From Haladaptatus pallidirubidus (GTDB lineage Archaea; Halobacteriota; Halobacteria; Halobacteriales; Haladaptataceae): DNA of 64,000 nucleotides. The stretch is taken from positions 1 through 64,000 of the forward strand of contig NZ_CP085301.1 of NCBI RefSeq assembly GCF_020700235.1, in the 5' to 3' direction. The position numbers and the translations under genes were made by a program. Positions 1-10,376 of this stretch are shown here, piece after piece; position 1 is the first letter of the stretch; each line of letters opens with the position of its first letter. The notes beneath the pieces are model-generated. The model was not told the origin of the DNA. It worked only from the letters and a program-made list of their open reading frames with translations, and did no database searches.

Positions 1-39
1 CGGGAAACCCTGAAGACGGTCGGGCGACGAGTACGCGAT

Positions 40-2196
40 ATGACCGAAAAACCGACGGTTTCCCTCACCGTCAAGGGCGCGGAAAAGCGAGACGGCGGGC
101 GGGGAATCGCCCGGATTCCGGATACGGCGCGACAGCAACTCGGCGTTCTCAGCGGCGACACAATCGCCCTCGATGGCACCCAGACGACGGTCGTCAAGGT
201 GTGGCCCGCCGCGAGTACGGTTCCCGAAAACACGGTACAAATCGACGCCGAAACCCGCGCCAACGCGGGCGTCAAAATAGGCGACAAAGTATCGGTTCGA
301 CCCATCGCCGTCTCCGACGCCGATTCGATTACCGTCGTTCCGAAGGCGAACTTCTCGCTGGACGACGTAGATACGCTCGAATCCGCGACAAAACGTGAAC
401 TACTCGACAGACCGGTGAGCGCCGGAGAGCGCGCACGAATCGAACGCTTGGGTGATGCGGGTCTTTTCGTCGTCTCGAAAACCGATCCCGACGGAACCGT
501 CCGCGTGACGACCGACACCGAGGTGAAAGTCTCCCTATCGAAACTCGCGGACTCCGCGATACCGACCACCTCCGGAAAAACGAGCGAAGTGACGGACGCG
601 ACGGAGGTGACCGGCGCGACCTACGAGGACATCGGCGGCATGGACGAGGAACTGCGCCGTGTCCGCGAGATGGTCGAACTGCCGCTGTCCAACCCCGCGC
701 TGTTCCGCCGACTGGGTATCGACCCGCCGAAAGGCGTCCTACTCTACGGCCCGCCCGGCACCGGGAAAACCCTTATCGCGAAGGCGGTGGCGAACGAGGT
801 CAACGCGCACTTCGTTTCCGTCTCCGGTCCGGAGGTGATGAGCAAGTACAAGGGCGAGAGCGAAGAACGCCTCCGCGAGATATTCAACGAGGCGAGCGAG
901 AACGCTCCGTCCATCATCTTCTTCGACGAGGTGGACAGCCTCGGCGGAAAGCGAGACGACGAAAGCGACATGGAAAATCGATTGGTCGCCCAGATGCTTT
1001 CGCTGATGGACGGCCTCGAATCCCGCGGCGAAATCGTCGTCATCGGCGCGACGAACCGCGTTGACGCCATCGACCCCGCGCTCCGGCGCGGCGGTCGCTT
1101 CGACCGCGAAATCGAAATCGGCGCTCCGGACGCGGCGGGCCGCCGCGAAATCCTCGAAGTCCACACTCGCGGGATGCCGCTCACGGACGACGTCTCTATC
1201 GACCGACTCGCAGCGACGACCCACGGGTTCGTCGGGGCCGACCTCCACGCGCTCGTTACGGAGGCCGCGATGGCCGCGCTCCGCCGGGCGAGAGACGCGG
1301 GTTCGAACGACGAGGAACTCCTCTCGGTCGAAGTCACCCGTGAGGACTTCAACACCGCAATGGCGAGCGTCGAACCCTCGGCGATGCGGGAGTTCGTCGC
1401 CGAAGCGCCCGAGATTTCGTTCGAGGACGTGGGAGGATTGGACGACGCGAAACAGACGCTCATCGAAGCGGTCGAATGGCCGCTCTCCTACACCAACCTC
1501 TTCGAGGCGACGAAGACGGAACCGCCGAGCGGCGTCCTGCTCTACGGCCCGCCCGGAACCGGGAAAACGCTTCTCGCACGGGCCTTGGCGGGCCAAAGCG
1601 ACGTAAACTTCGTCTCGGTCGCCGGGCCAGAACTGCTCGATAGATACGTCGGCGAGAGCGAGAAGTCGGTTCGGGAACTGTTCGACCGGGCGAGACAGGC
1701 ATCTCCGGCTATCGTATTCTTCGACGAAATCGACGCTCTCGCCAGTCAACGCGACGACTCGCACGAAGTCACCGAGCGCGTCGTCTCGCAGTTGCTGACC
1801 GAACTCGACGGCCTGACCGATAACCCGAATCTCGTCGTTCTCGCAGCGACCAATCGCCGGGACGCCATCGACCCCGCGCTCCTCCGCCCCGGGCGAATCG
1901 AATCACACATCGAAGTTCCCGCGCCGGACGAGGCGGGTCGGCGCAAAATTCTCTCGGTACACGCGGACGACAAACCACTCGGCGACGACGTGGATTTAGA
2001 CTCTCTCGCCGAAGAATTGGAGGGCTACACGGGTGCAGACCTCGAAGCACTCGTCCGCAGCGCCTCGATGCGCGCCATCCGAGAGGCCGCAGACGAGTGG
2101 AGTCCGGAGGAAGCCAACGAGCGGGCGGAGGAAATCGTCATCGAAGCGCGCCACTTCGACGTGGCGCGGGAGTTCGTCCAACCGACGATAATGTGA
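40..2196 (+). CDS. CDC48/VAT-family AAA+ ATPase
   Basis: Two-ring AAA+ unfoldase of the archaeal CDC48/VAT family, a cytosolic protein-remodelling ATPase that usually feeds substrates to the proteasome. Residues 1-100 resemble the double-psi-barrel N domain (GRGIARIP). The D1 ring has Walker A GPPGTGKT at about 237-244 and Walker B FFDEVD near 295. The D2 ring has GPPGTGKT at about 503-510 and FFDEID near 560. Both rings carry [10 protein letters not shown] arginine-finger segments. At 718 residues it is slightly short for the family, and haloarchaea usually carry several paralogs. The frame stays open upstream to the window edge, so a longer start cannot be excluded, but the residue pattern of the N domain fits the ATG used here. 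Confidence 0.95.
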   Translation: MTEKPTVSLTVKGAEKRDGGRGIARIPDTARQQLGVLSGDTIALDGTQTTVVKVWPAASTVPENTVQIDAETRANAGVKIGDKVSVRPIAVSDADSITVVPKANFSLDDVDTLESATKRELLDRPVSAGERARIERLGDAGLFVVSKTDPDGTVRVTTDTEVKVSLSKLADSAIPTTSGKTSEVTDATEVTGATYEDIGGMDEELRRVREMVELPLSNPALFRRLGIDPPKGVLLYGPPGTGKTLIAKAVANEVNAHFVSVSGPEVMSKYKGESEERLREIFNEASENAPSIIFFDEVDSLGGKRDDESDMENRLVAQMLSLMDGLESRGEIVVIGATNRVDAIDPALRRGGRFDREIEIGAPDAAGRREILEVHTRGMPLTDDVSIDRLAATTHGFVGADLHALVTEAAMAALRRARDAGSNDEELLSVEVTREDFNTAMASVEPSAMREFVAEAPEISFEDVGGLDDAKQTLIEAVEWPLSYTNLFEATKTEPPSGVLLYGPPGTGKTLLARALAGQSDVNFVSVAGPELLDRYVGESEKSVRELFDRARQASPAIVFFDEIDALASQRDDSHEVTERVVSQLLTELDGLTDNPNLVVLAATNRRDAIDPALLRPGRIESHIEVPAPDEAGRRKILSVHADDKPLGDDVDLDSLAEELEGYTGADLEALVRSASMRAIREAADEWSPEEANERAEEIVIEARHFDVAREFVQPTIM

Positions 2197-2228
2197 GGCG
2201 TTCTCGTTGGTTTCAACGTCTTCGACGA

Positions 2229-3253
2229 TTACGGTTGCCAGTAGATGTCGGTTGCGCGGTGGCGTTTGTCGTATCCCTCCAGTCCCTCTCCGAGCAACCA
2301 CCTGAGCCGCAAATCGTCGTACAGCGTGCTGTGCGTGTAGTCCACGAACGTCATCGGGATAACTAACTCACCATCTCGTTTGACCGCGCTAGCGACGCCG
2401 GTGTAGACGTGTTTGTGGCGTTCGTCGTACACCTTCGCACCCATCACCGGAACGTCCTGTTCGTGTGCGGGAACCGAATGGAGTGCTTCGACCGACCGCC
2501 ACGTAAATTCGTAGCAGAACATCCCCGCCGTTTCTCCGGCTTTCATCGCGGAGTATTCCGTCGGTGTTCGAAAATGTTCTCGAAGGTCAACCGACCCGAA
2601 GAGGATGTTGTCCTCAACTGATCCCGCGAGATAGCGCGGAATGTCGTAGTACGTGTCGTCCCGAAAGCCGTCCACGAGACCTTCGAGAACCGCTTTCGGT
2701 TGTTTCGGGGACTTTCCAGTGAACGATTCGATCACCGACGGTTTGACGTGCTGATACCTATTTCCGCGAAGCGCTTCGACCGTGAACGGCCGTGTTTCTG
2801 CGCCGCGAACGCTACGGAAAAATCCTCGTATCCGAGAAATTCGAATCGGTACTCATCGGCCTCAATCGCCGAAAGATCGCCAACTATCTGACCGAGTGGT
2901 TGTCCACCGAGTTCCAGTTCGGCATCCAACTGGTCGGCATCCTCCGCGGATGCTGATACTGGAATAGCTTCCCAACCGTCTCCGTCTTTAACCTCGATTT
3001 CATCTTCGTCGAAGTGAATTCGATGACCTGAAACGGTCGTTTCGAACGGCGACGGTTCGAGTCGCTCGCCTGCAACCGCCGAAAGGTCTTGGTCGTGTAG
3101 GTTCGTGCCGACGAGGACGCCGTAACCAATCAGAACGTTATCCGCCGCTTTCGCACCGCCGAGTACGACGCTACCCCCACCGAATGCGGCAAGTACCTGT
3201 CGTCGGGACAGATTTTTCTCGGTAATTGCAGAGAGCGTACTCGTCCAGTCCAT
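2229..3253 (-). pseudogene. Tat-signal protein of unknown function, split by a frameshift
   Basis: Two abutting frames form one protein. The N-terminal part (start 3253) has a twin-arginine-like signal, SRRQVLAAFGGG, followed by an acidic domain. It leaves the coding pattern near 2800 and stops at 2732. The C-terminal part reads well upstream of its first GTG (2735): the residues before it are GNRYQHVKPSV, in line with the rest. The whole interval is 1025 nt, which is a multiple of three minus one, so one lost base near 2800-2806 would explain it and would give a protein of about 341 residues. I do not recognise the family. It is either an exported or cell-surface pseudogene, or a sequencing error. 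Confidence 0.65.
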
Positions 3254-3362
3254 ACCCCTCGCGTCACGACGAACCGGAATAAGTCTTCTATCTTCGACTA
3301 GCTACGGAGAAACATTCCGCCGCAAAAACTACCGTTCTCGTCGTGGTACGACACAAGATACC

Positions 3363-3599
3363 ATAACTGACGAATTCGTTCACATTCGCGCCGAATCGAC
3401 GTCCGTACTGCACGCCGCGCGCGAAGTCGCCGAAATCGAGGAGGTAACCTCGGCGCACGTCGTCACGGGCGACTACGACGTTATCGCACAAATCGAACTC
3501 GACGACCCGGACGACCTGCCCCACGTCGTCGCCGAGAAGGTTCAGAACGCGCCACCCGTCGAACGAACGATGACGAGCGTGGCGTACGAAGCGGAGTAG
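3363..3599 (+). CDS. Lrp/AsnC effector (RAM) domain protein, no canonical start codon
   Basis: A 78-residue stand-alone Lrp/AsnC ligand-binding domain. EFVHIRAE, then EVTSAHVVTGDYDVIAQIE, then the C-terminal VERTMTSVAYEAE match the beta-alpha-beta RAM fold and its GDYD turn. Such single-domain proteins in archaea sense amino acids or act as partners of full Lrp regulators. No ATG, GTG or TTG occurs in this frame between the stop at 3123 and the conserved domain. The start given is an ATA codon exactly where homologs begin, so the true initiation site is uncertain. It lies in the gap between the frameshifted gene and pcp. Confidence 0.6.
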   Translation: MTDEFVHIRAESTSVLHAAREVAEIEEVTSAHVVTGDYDVIAQIELDDPDDLPHVVAEKVQNAPPVERTMTSVAYEAE

Positions 3600-3616
3600 T
3601 CGCTCGTCTGCGATAC

Positions 3617-4261
3617 TCACTCGCCCGCGAGCGTCACTTCGAACGTCCGCCGAATCGCTTCGGTTTGCATCGACAGGGACAGACTCGGTTTCACGGATGC
3701 ACCCCTGGTTCCATCTCCCTCGCGGGCCTGCTTCGCAGCCATGCCGGGCGTGCAGGGAAGGTGAACGAACCCCATCGGAACGTCTCGTTTTTCGCTCTCT
3801 AGATACGCCCGCGTCGAGTAGAGGACGTTGTTGCAGAGGTGGGTTCCGGCGGTGTTCGAGACGCGCGCCGGAATCCCGTTTTCGAGCAGTTCCTCGACCA
3901 CCGAAACGACGGGGAGCGTGGCGAAGTAGCCCGCGCGGTCGTCGGGGCGGATGCGCTCGTTTCGCGGTTCCGCGTCGGCGTTGTCGGACGTACTCCCGCA
4001 GTCGTTGACGTTGATGCCGACGCGCTCGACGCTGATGCCCGCGCGTCCCGCTGCGAGTCCAGTGGCGGCGATTGCGGTCGGGTCGTGCGTTTCGACGAGT
4101 GTTTGCATTTCGCCCGCTGTTCGCTCGAACTCGACGGGAAGGACGTGGCCCGTGATTTCGTGCCCGGCGATTTCCTCGCCGTCGAGTCCGCGGGCGACCA
4201 CCGCGCTCGGGTTTTCGTCGTGGTCGCCGAACGGTTCGTAGCCCGTCAGAAGCAGTGTCAT
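3617..4261 (-). CDS. pcp: Pyroglutamyl-peptidase I
   Basis: Cytosolic cysteine peptidase of family C15 that removes N-terminal pyroglutamate from peptides. The start LLLTGYEPFG is the family signature. The catalytic triad is visible as Glu79 (ISVERVG), Cys143 (NTAGTHLCNN) and His167 (FVHLP). The length of 214 residues is normal. The ATG at 4261 is the only start that precedes the conserved N-terminal strand. It stands alone; its 3' end faces the Lrp-type protein on the other strand, 17 bp away. Confidence 0.93.
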   Translation of the reverse strand: MTLLLTGYEPFGDHDENPSAVVARGLDGEEIAGHEITGHVLPVEFERTAGEMQTLVETHDPTAIAATGLAAGRAGISVERVGINVNDCGSTSDNADAEPRNERIRPDDRAGYFATLPVVSVVEELLENGIPARVSNTAGTHLCNNVLYSTRAYLESEKRDVPMGFVHLPCTPGMAAKQAREGDGTRGASVKPSLSLSMQTEAIRRTFEVTLAGE

Positions 4262-4634
4262 GGGGATTTATTTTTGAGAGGAAGGCTTAGTTGGTTGCAT
4301 CGCGGAAGAATGGATTTTGTCGTTTAGCGTCGTTCGGGGAAAACGGTGACACAGCAGGCGGTTTCGCTGCTTCGAAAGCCCTCACACGCTCCAGTCCCGC
4401 GAACCGCGCTGCGCGCTTCAGTCGCTCCCTACGGTCGCTCTTTGCAGTGCTTGCGGGTTCGGGGTTCCCGGAGCGCGTTCGCCCTTTCAGTCCACCAGGC
4501 TCACGAAAGTCCGTCGGCGCGGTTCCGGGCGGTTGGTCGGCCTGCCTAAATCGTTGGTTGGTCGGTCTGCCGAAACCGTCGGATGGGAAATCGTCCCGAG
4601 AAAGTTGATAGAAGAACAGAGTGATATCTCGGCT
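4262..4634. other. Non-coding interval with a short direct repeat
   Basis: No convincing gene. It carries the pcp upstream region and a GC-rich stretch without codon bias. A 16-bp direct repeat with one mismatch lies at 4531-4546 and 4556-4571 (25-bp period, GGTTGGTCGG core). Confidence 0.5.
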
Positions 4635-4760
4635 ATGCAACCCCTCGTCGGCCCCGGTGGTTCCGAATTTCTGGGCGCGGAAATCGCCCTCGTCGTCGGA
4701 ATCTGGTTCTGCTGGCGTGTGGTTCGATGGGTGAACAACCGCGTCGGAGACCGAATCTAA
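4635..4760 (+). CDS. Small single-span membrane protein
   Basis: A 41-residue ORF beginning MQPLVGPGG with one hydrophobic segment (EIALVVGIWFCWRVV) and a basic tail. The upstream extension to 4533 lacks coding character, so the ATG at 4635 is preferred. Its last codons overlap the 3' end of the helicase gene by 4 bp, tail to tail. Size and composition resemble the many tiny haloarchaeal membrane proteins, but I do not recognise a named family. Confidence 0.5.
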   Translation: MQPLVGPGGSEFLGAEIALVVGIWFCWRVVRWVNNRVGDRI

Positions 4761-7594
4761 TCCCAAAACGCCTGCGTTCGGGCGTACTGGCGCTCCTTCG
4801 AGAGGATATCCCGATAAAAGTCGTCTTCGTCTTCGCGCAGTTTGGCGATAATTCGCGCGGCGTTCTGCGGGCCGACGCCGCGCGCCGCGAGCGCGATGAT
4901 TGCCCGCTTACCGTGGCTCTGCACGAGGTTCGCGGACTTGTACGCCCGTCTGGTCATCTTCTCCTGTTCGTCGTCCTTCTCCTCGGCCCGAACCGCTTTG
5001 AGCACCTCGTCGGCCCACGGGTTGAGCGCGGCGATTCGCGTCGAACCGCAGTGGATGCATTTGGGTTGGTCGTCGATTTTCTTCACCGTCGTCTTTCGCC
5101 GCCAGTCCTGACAGTGCAGGCAGAACAGCAGCATCTCGTCGTTGCGGATTCGCTCCCGCACGGTTTCGATGACGCTGGCGTCGGCGTTTTCGGGTGCGAG
5201 CAGTTCCCGGCCGGACGAGCGTCCGCCGCTTCCCACGGGGGTTCGGCCACCCGTGGTGACGACTTCAATGTCTCCCGCCCGAATCTTCCGGAGAATCCTC
5301 TGCGCCTGCTCGACTTCGAGGTCGTCGTGGAACACCTCGCGGACCGCTTCGTCGTACATCGGCGTGTCCTCCAGCGCGCCGAGCAAACGGCCCATCGAGA
5401 ACTGTCCCTGTCCCTCCCAGCGATTTAGGGAGCCGAACTTCGCGGCCACCTGCGCGAGGGTGAACTTCAACGTGTCCGAGCGTTTGAGCGACAGTTCGAT
5501 GAGCGGGCCGACGTGTTCCGGGTTGGTTTCCTCGAACACCGCGGTGACTTCCCGGCCATCGACGTTGGCCGGAACGTCCAACTCGATTCGGTAGGGGTCG
5601 ATTTCCATCCCGACCGACGACCCGGTTCGCTGGCCGACGAGGGACGAGAGGACGCGCCCGAGCGTCTCGTTCACTTTGTGGCCGAAGCAGGCGTTGACGA
5701 CGATTTTTCCGGCGGCGTACTCCACCACGAGCCGGTCGCGCGTCGGTATCGGCGTCTCAGCTTCCGCCTGTCTGTCAATTCCTTCGAGGGCGGATTCGGC
5801 GGTGTACAGGTCGGTCGGATAGCGGTTCGTGAACTCCTTCGCGACGCCTTCTCGGGGTGCACCGCGCTCGAACTGCGGGCCGGCGACGGCCCGCAGTTCG
5901 CCGACCTCTTGGGCCACCTCGTAGGGTACCGGAATCTCCTCGCCGACCCACGACGGCACTTCCCCGCCGGGGTCTTCGATAGGCGAGACGTTGACGCGAC
6001 TCTCCTCCTCGTCGATTTCGGCGATACGCCACATCTCGCCGCGCTGGATGAACACCTCTCCCGGCTCGGCGAAGTTGAGAACGAATCGCTCGTCTAAGGT
6101 ACCGACCTGCGTCCCGCTCGCCATGTCGTACACCTCGAACGTTTCCTCGTCGGGAATCATCGAGAGGTTGGCGTAGAAGTACTGCCAGGTCTTGCCCGAT
6201 TTCTCGATTCGGTCTTGTTCCTCGTCTAGCCACACCAACCGATTTCCTTTCAGTTCCCGAACCACGTCCTTGAACTCGCCTTCGGAGAGGTTGCGGAACG
6301 GATACGCCTGGGTGACGATTTCGTAGGCGCGCCGGGCGTCTATTTCGCCGAAATCCATCACCAGTCCCACGATTTGGTTCGCCACTGTGTCGAGACTCGC
6401 GTGGTGGATGTGCGCCGGTTCCACTTCCCCCTCCACGGCTCGCCGTGCAATGGCCATCGACTCCAGCGCGTCGTCGGAGTGCGACGTGATGATGGTGCCT
6501 TCTGACACCTCGTCCATTCGGTGTCCTGCACGCCCCACGCGCTGGAGCAGTCGGGCGACTTCGCGCGGACTCTGGTACTGTACGACGTGGTCGATTCGAC
6601 CTACGTCGATGCCGAGTTCCATAGAGGACGTGCAGAGAAGAGCATCAATCTTGCCAGCTTTGAACCGGTCTTCCACGTCGATTCTGGCCTCCTTCGAAAG
6701 GCTCCCGTGGTGTACTTCGATGTTCGCACCCAGTTCTTTGAACCGCGACCCCAACGCCTCTGCGGTCTGGCGCGTGTTGACGAAGACGAGCGTCGAATCG
6801 TGTTCGTCTACGATGTCCCGAATCGCCCGAACGTGGCTGGCGATGTCTGGATTGGTCATCAGCTCCCCGGCCAATTTTTCGTCCTCCTCTCGAATCTCGG
6901 GTTCGTGGACGCGAAAATCGACCTTGCTCCCCACGTCCACCTCAATTATCTCACAGCCCCGATTTCCGGTGAGGAACTTCCCGACCTCCCTCGGGTCGCC
7001 GACGGTCGCCGACAGTCCGATTCGCTGGAAATCACCCGACAACTCTCGCAGGCGCTCTAACCCGATGGTCAACTGCGCGCCGCGTTTCGCACTAGCGAGT
7101 TCGTGAACTTCGTCCACGACGACGTGGTGAACGTCTTCCAGCGCGATTCGCAGCTTCGACCCGGTGAGCATCGCTTGAAGGGTTTCGGGCGTCGTCACCA
7201 GCACGTCCGGCGGATTGTTCGCCTGTTTCTGGCGCTGATAGTCCGTCGTGTCGCCGTGGCGCACGTCGATGTCGATATCCAGCGTCTGTCCCCACCACTC
7301 CAGTCGCTCGCGCATGTCGCGGTTCAGCGCCCGAAGCGGCGTGATGTAGAGCGCGGAGATGCCGAACCGCGGCTCCGCCTGCGCGATGGAATCCAGAACG
7401 GGGAGCATCGCCGTTTCGGTCTTGCCAGTTCCGGTCGGTGCGATAACCAATCCATGATTGCCGTCTGCGAGGGGCGGAATCGCGCGCTTTTGCGGTTCGG
7501 TGGGCGTCGAAAAGCCGCGTTCCGAGAGCGCCGACCGAACCTCGCTTCCGAGTCGCGCGAAGGCCGCAGAACCCGCGGCCTGCTGGTCGCTCAT
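4757..7594 (-). CDS. lhr: Lhr-type DEAD/DEAH-box helicase
   Basis: Superfamily 2 helicase of the Lhr-core type, a 3'-5' DNA translocase linked to repair. Residues 52-59 are APTGTGKT (Walker A) and 161-164 are DEVH. Later come the SAT motif (IGLSATVGDP), the C-terminal RecA motifs (HHGSLSKEARIDVE, QRVGRAGHR) and a winged-helix plus Lhr-specific beta region. Near the C terminus is an apparent zinc ribbon, CLHC followed by CIHC. The length of 945 residues is typical of archaeal Lhr. It lies 296 bp downstream of the rpa1-rpap1-phosphoesterase operon on the same strand, which supports a repair role. Confidence 0.93.
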   Translation of the reverse strand: MSDQQAAGSAAFARLGSEVRSALSERGFSTPTEPQKRAIPPLADGNHGLVIAPTGTGKTETAMLPVLDSIAQAEPRFGISALYITPLRALNRDMRERLEWWGQTLDIDIDVRHGDTTDYQRQKQANNPPDVLVTTPETLQAMLTGSKLRIALEDVHHVVVDEVHELASAKRGAQLTIGLERLRELSGDFQRIGLSATVGDPREVGKFLTGNRGCEIIEVDVGSKVDFRVHEPEIREEDEKLAGELMTNPDIASHVRAIRDIVDEHDSTLVFVNTRQTAEALGSRFKELGANIEVHHGSLSKEARIDVEDRFKAGKIDALLCTSSMELGIDVGRIDHVVQYQSPREVARLLQRVGRAGHRMDEVSEGTIITSHSDDALESMAIARRAVEGEVEPAHIHHASLDTVANQIVGLVMDFGEIDARRAYEIVTQAYPFRNLSEGEFKDVVRELKGNRLVWLDEEQDRIEKSGKTWQYFYANLSMIPDEETFEVYDMASGTQVGTLDERFVLNFAEPGEVFIQRGEMWRIAEIDEEESRVNVSPIEDPGGEVPSWVGEEIPVPYEVAQEVGELRAVAGPQFERGAPREGVAKEFTNRYPTDLYTAESALEGIDRQAEAETPIPTRDRLVVEYAAGKIVVNACFGHKVNETLGRVLSSLVGQRTGSSVGMEIDPYRIELDVPANVDGREVTAVFEETNPEHVGPLIELSLKRSDTLKFTLAQVAAKFGSLNRWEGQGQFSMGRLLGALEDTPMYDEAVREVFHDDLEVEQAQRILRKIRAGDIEVVTTGGRTPVGSGGRSSGRELLAPENADASVIETVRERIRNDEMLLFCLHCQDWRRKTTVKKIDDQPKCIHCGSTRIAALNPWADEVLKAVRAEEKDDEQEKMTRRAYKSANLVQSHGKRAIIALAARGVGPQNAARIIAKLREDEDDFYRDILSKERQYARTQAFWD

Positions 7595-7890
7595 TCGTGG
7601 TTTCGGGGTAGGGGTTCAGACGAATTAAGCGCGTTGCCCACACCAGCGCGTTTGGTTTGGTTCGGTTTCGGTGAAGCTGCTGGCAGACGAGTATTTTCGT
7701 AAAATGTGTGGTGTGACTTTGTGGAGGTATTGCTAGCTACTTCCGACTCCAATCAAACCGCAACCGCCCACATCCTCCCCAACCGACTCCCTCGCTACGC
7801 TCGTTCGTCCCTCGTGCGGGCGAACCGGAGGTTCGCCGTCACGCACCACCGCGACAGTAAATTCGACCAACCCAGCACATCTACGCCGTC
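7595..7890. other. Non-coding gap with a triloop hairpin
   Basis: No gene seen. It lies between the phosphoesterase and helicase genes. A perfect 8-bp inverted repeat with a GGA loop lies at 7819-7837 (GGCGAACC arm), and could act as a transcript-end or processing hairpin on the minus strand. Confidence 0.45.
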
Positions 7891-8628
7891 TCAAATTCTG
7901 TCGTACCGTCCCAACCGCGCACCATCAAGCAGATACGCTTCCCCGTCCGCCAACCCGTCCGGCAAAAACGGCGCGAGAAATTCCTGTCCTTCGACGTTCA
8001 CCCACGTCCCGCCAGTCAAGTCGTTGAACGCAGGAAAGACGATCAACTCGCCATCCACGGCCAACTCCCCCACCTGCTCCGCAAAGGGTTCCGGATTCAG
8101 TTCCCCGCGCAACCAAATACGCTCCACGCGACTCCCGCCGACGGAATCCTCCAACCGAACGCAGGGATGTTCGTGCCCCACGCAAACCACGTCCGCCGAA
8201 AGCGCGTCCCGCGAGGGCCACGTGTGGCCGTGGACGAATCCAACGTTCCCCAACCGCACACCATCGCTCGGCGTCACCTCGCACTCTATCCACGATTCGA
8301 TAGTCCCGTCGTGGTTGCCCTTGACGAGTGTCACCGGCACGTCGATGGATTCTAGCAGAACCTCGATTTCGCCGCGTTCGGCGCCGCCCGGCCCGGCGAT
8401 GGATTGCATCAAATCGCCGAGAAAGACGACTCTGTCCGGGTCGGTGCGGTCGAGGAGAGCGTCCATCTGCTCGCGCCGCTCGCTCGCTCTACTGTCGAGG
8501 TTGACGCCCTGCTCGTACCGGAGATGGTCTCCGATTCCGGCGTGGAAGTCCGCCACGACGAGTGCTCTCTCCCTACCGAGGTCGGCGGTCGCGGCGGGTT
8601 CCCCCGGAATCGGTTCGACCAGCGCCAT
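7891..8628 (-). CDS. Calcineurin-like metallophosphoesterase, RPA-operon type (PdeM-like)
   Basis: A 245-residue metallophosphoesterase. The metal-binding motifs appear in order: DFHAG (28-), FLGDLMQS, KGNHDG, then GHTW and GHEHPC. In Haloferax the third gene of the rpa1 operon is a phosphoesterase of this type, and the related bacterial PdeM is found with Lhr-type helicases. Here it overlaps rpap1 by one base (start 8628), so it is almost certainly co-transcribed with rpa1-rpap1. The substrate is unknown; a nucleic-acid phosphoester is an inference from context. Confidence 0.88.
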   Translation of the reverse strand: MALVEPIPGEPAATADLGRERALVVADFHAGIGDHLRYEQGVNLDSRASERREQMDALLDRTDPDRVVFLGDLMQSIAGPGGAERGEIEVLLESIDVPVTLVKGNHDGTIESWIECEVTPSDGVRLGNVGFVHGHTWPSRDALSADVVCVGHEHPCVRLEDSVGGSRVERIWLRGELNPEPFAEQVGELAVDGELIVFPAFNDLTGGTWVNVEGQEFLAPFLPDGLADGEAYLLDGARLGRYDRI

Positions 8629-10376
8629 CAGATGGGTTTCAGGGTGTCGTCGCCGGATTCGTAACAGCGTCCGGCCATCAGCGCGTCCTGTAGGGCGTCT
8701 TCAACCTCTGCGGGCGTCACGTCGTAGGCGTTAACCACCGCAGCCAGCAGTCGTTCGCGCTCGACGCCGTCGCCTTCGTTCAACTCCTTCATCTGCTCCA
8801 TCACTGTGTTTTCGAGGTTTCCGGGCACTTCGGTATCGGAATCAGACTCCTCCGTCGAATCTGACGCGCCGGATTCGGCCTCGGATGCGGCCTCGGCTTC
8901 CGGTTCCTCGATTTCGTCCGGCCCCGCTTCGGATTCGGTCGCCTCGGTCTGTTCCGGCTGAGCTGCGTCAGCATCCGGCCCGACCGCTTCCGCGGATTCG
9001 GCGGTGTCGAGGTCAGATTCGGATTCCTGCTCTGGCTCAGTTTCCGATTCCGGCGTTGGCGTCTCGATGCCCGCTTCGCCGGACGGCTCGACTTCAGAGC
9101 CGGTAGAAAAGTCGGTGCCGAACTCCTCCTCGATTCGTTCGCGTTCGCCCTCTTCGAACTCGTACATCTCGCCGCTCACGTCCTCGCCCATGGGTCGACT
9201 GTCGAAGTCGTCGAGTTCGTCGGCTTCGCTGGATTCGGCGGGTTCGTCCGCGGTTTCGGACGTGTCAGAGTCGAAATCGCCGAGACCGTCATCCGATTCG
9301 GAATCCGACTCGATCGCACCGAACTCGCCGAGTTCGTCATCCGATTCGAAATCGTCCCGTTCGTCGCTCGCGCTGGTCGATTCGCGCTTCGTTTCATCTT
9401 CGGCTGAACCGGTTTCCGATTCCGAGACGGCGGAATCGGTTGCTTCGGGATTGGATGACTCGGAATCGATCGGCTCACCACCCGATTCGGGTTTGCGCGC
9501 CTCCGCCGGAGGCGTCGTCGTTTCGGGGTCGGAATCCGGCCCTATTTCCGATTCGGATTCGGTCGCCGATTCAGTTTCTGACCCCATCTCGGATGTCGAC
9601 TCCGGTTTCGAAACGGGCGCAGCGTCCGTTTTAGGTTCCAATCCGGGCGCGTCGAGCGACGTATCGAGGTCGATAACTGCCTCGCCCGGTTCGTCGGGTT
9701 CCGCGTCGAGTGCGCGCACCTCGTCCTTCTCTCCGGCGACGATTTTGGCCGCGTCGAGCGCCACGTCCTGCAACCCCGCGAGGTACGGGGTTGACGTATG
9801 ATAATGGTCGAGCGCCAGCGGAACGCCCGTCGCGAGGCCGTCATCGACGCCGTTTGCTTCGAGTGCCTGCTGAAGTGCATCTCCTCGTTCGCCGGAATCC
9901 AACGCCTGCGCAAACGTTCGAACGCGGGCGAGGGTTTGCTCCGCGGTCTGCACCGACCAACGGTCGCGAGTTTCCGCATCGACCGTGTTGATACTCTCCG
10001 GGCGGATGGAGGTGTATACCACGTCCGAATCGTCCGGTTGGAACGTTCGGGCTTTGCCCGTCACGGCGACGAACATCGGCGGAGACGCGCGTTCGAGGAA
10101 CGCGAGCGCGTCCGGTTGGTACTGTCCCGCGTAGACGACGAACCCGCCGGTCGGGTCGACGATTCGGGCGCGGAGCACTTCGTCGCCAACCTGTTCGATT
10201 TCGGTCAGCACGCCGATGACGAACAGCCGATTGATTCGCGCACCGGTCGGCGTGACGACGTAGTTCGGTGCGCGCTCTTCGTCGCTGTCGGAGTGTTCTA
10301 ACGACGAATCGTTGTACTCCGCCGCGAAGACGCGCCACGCGACTTCGCGTCGTCCCGCGCCGCCTTGGGAACTCAT
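8628..10376 (-). CDS. rpap1: RPA-associated protein (COG3390 OB-fold family)
   Basis: Partner of the single-stranded-DNA-binding protein RPA1. Residues 1-155 carry the conserved OB-like region (REVAWRVFAAEYN, RINRLFVIGVLTEIEQVGDE, ARIVDPTGGFVVYAGQYQP). Residues 215-500 are a long low-complexity Ser/Asp/Glu segment, probably disordered. The last 70 residues form a small helical domain (ENTVMEQMKELNEGDG...). It overlaps rpa1 by 4 bp (ATGA), so translation is coupled. The low-complexity insert makes up nearly half of the 582 residues and is likely to vary in length between relatives. Confidence 0.88.
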   Translation of the reverse strand: MSSQGGAGRREVAWRVFAAEYNDSSLEHSDSDEERAPNYVVTPTGARINRLFVIGVLTEIEQVGDEVLRARIVDPTGGFVVYAGQYQPDALAFLERASPPMFVAVTGKARTFQPDDSDVVYTSIRPESINTVDAETRDRWSVQTAEQTLARVRTFAQALDSGERGDALQQALEANGVDDGLATGVPLALDHYHTSTPYLAGLQDVALDAAKIVAGEKDEVRALDAEPDEPGEAVIDLDTSLDAPGLEPKTDAAPVSKPESTSEMGSETESATESESEIGPDSDPETTTPPAEARKPESGGEPIDSESSNPEATDSAVSESETGSAEDETKRESTSASDERDDFESDDELGEFGAIESDSESDDGLGDFDSDTSETADEPAESSEADELDDFDSRPMGEDVSGEMYEFEEGERERIEEEFGTDFSTGSEVEPSGEAGIETPTPESETEPEQESESDLDTAESAEAVGPDADAAQPEQTEATESEAGPDEIEEPEAEAASEAESGASDSTEESDSDTEVPGNLENTVMEQMKELNEGDGVERERLLAAVVNAYDVTPAEVEDALQDALMAGRCYESGDDTLKPI

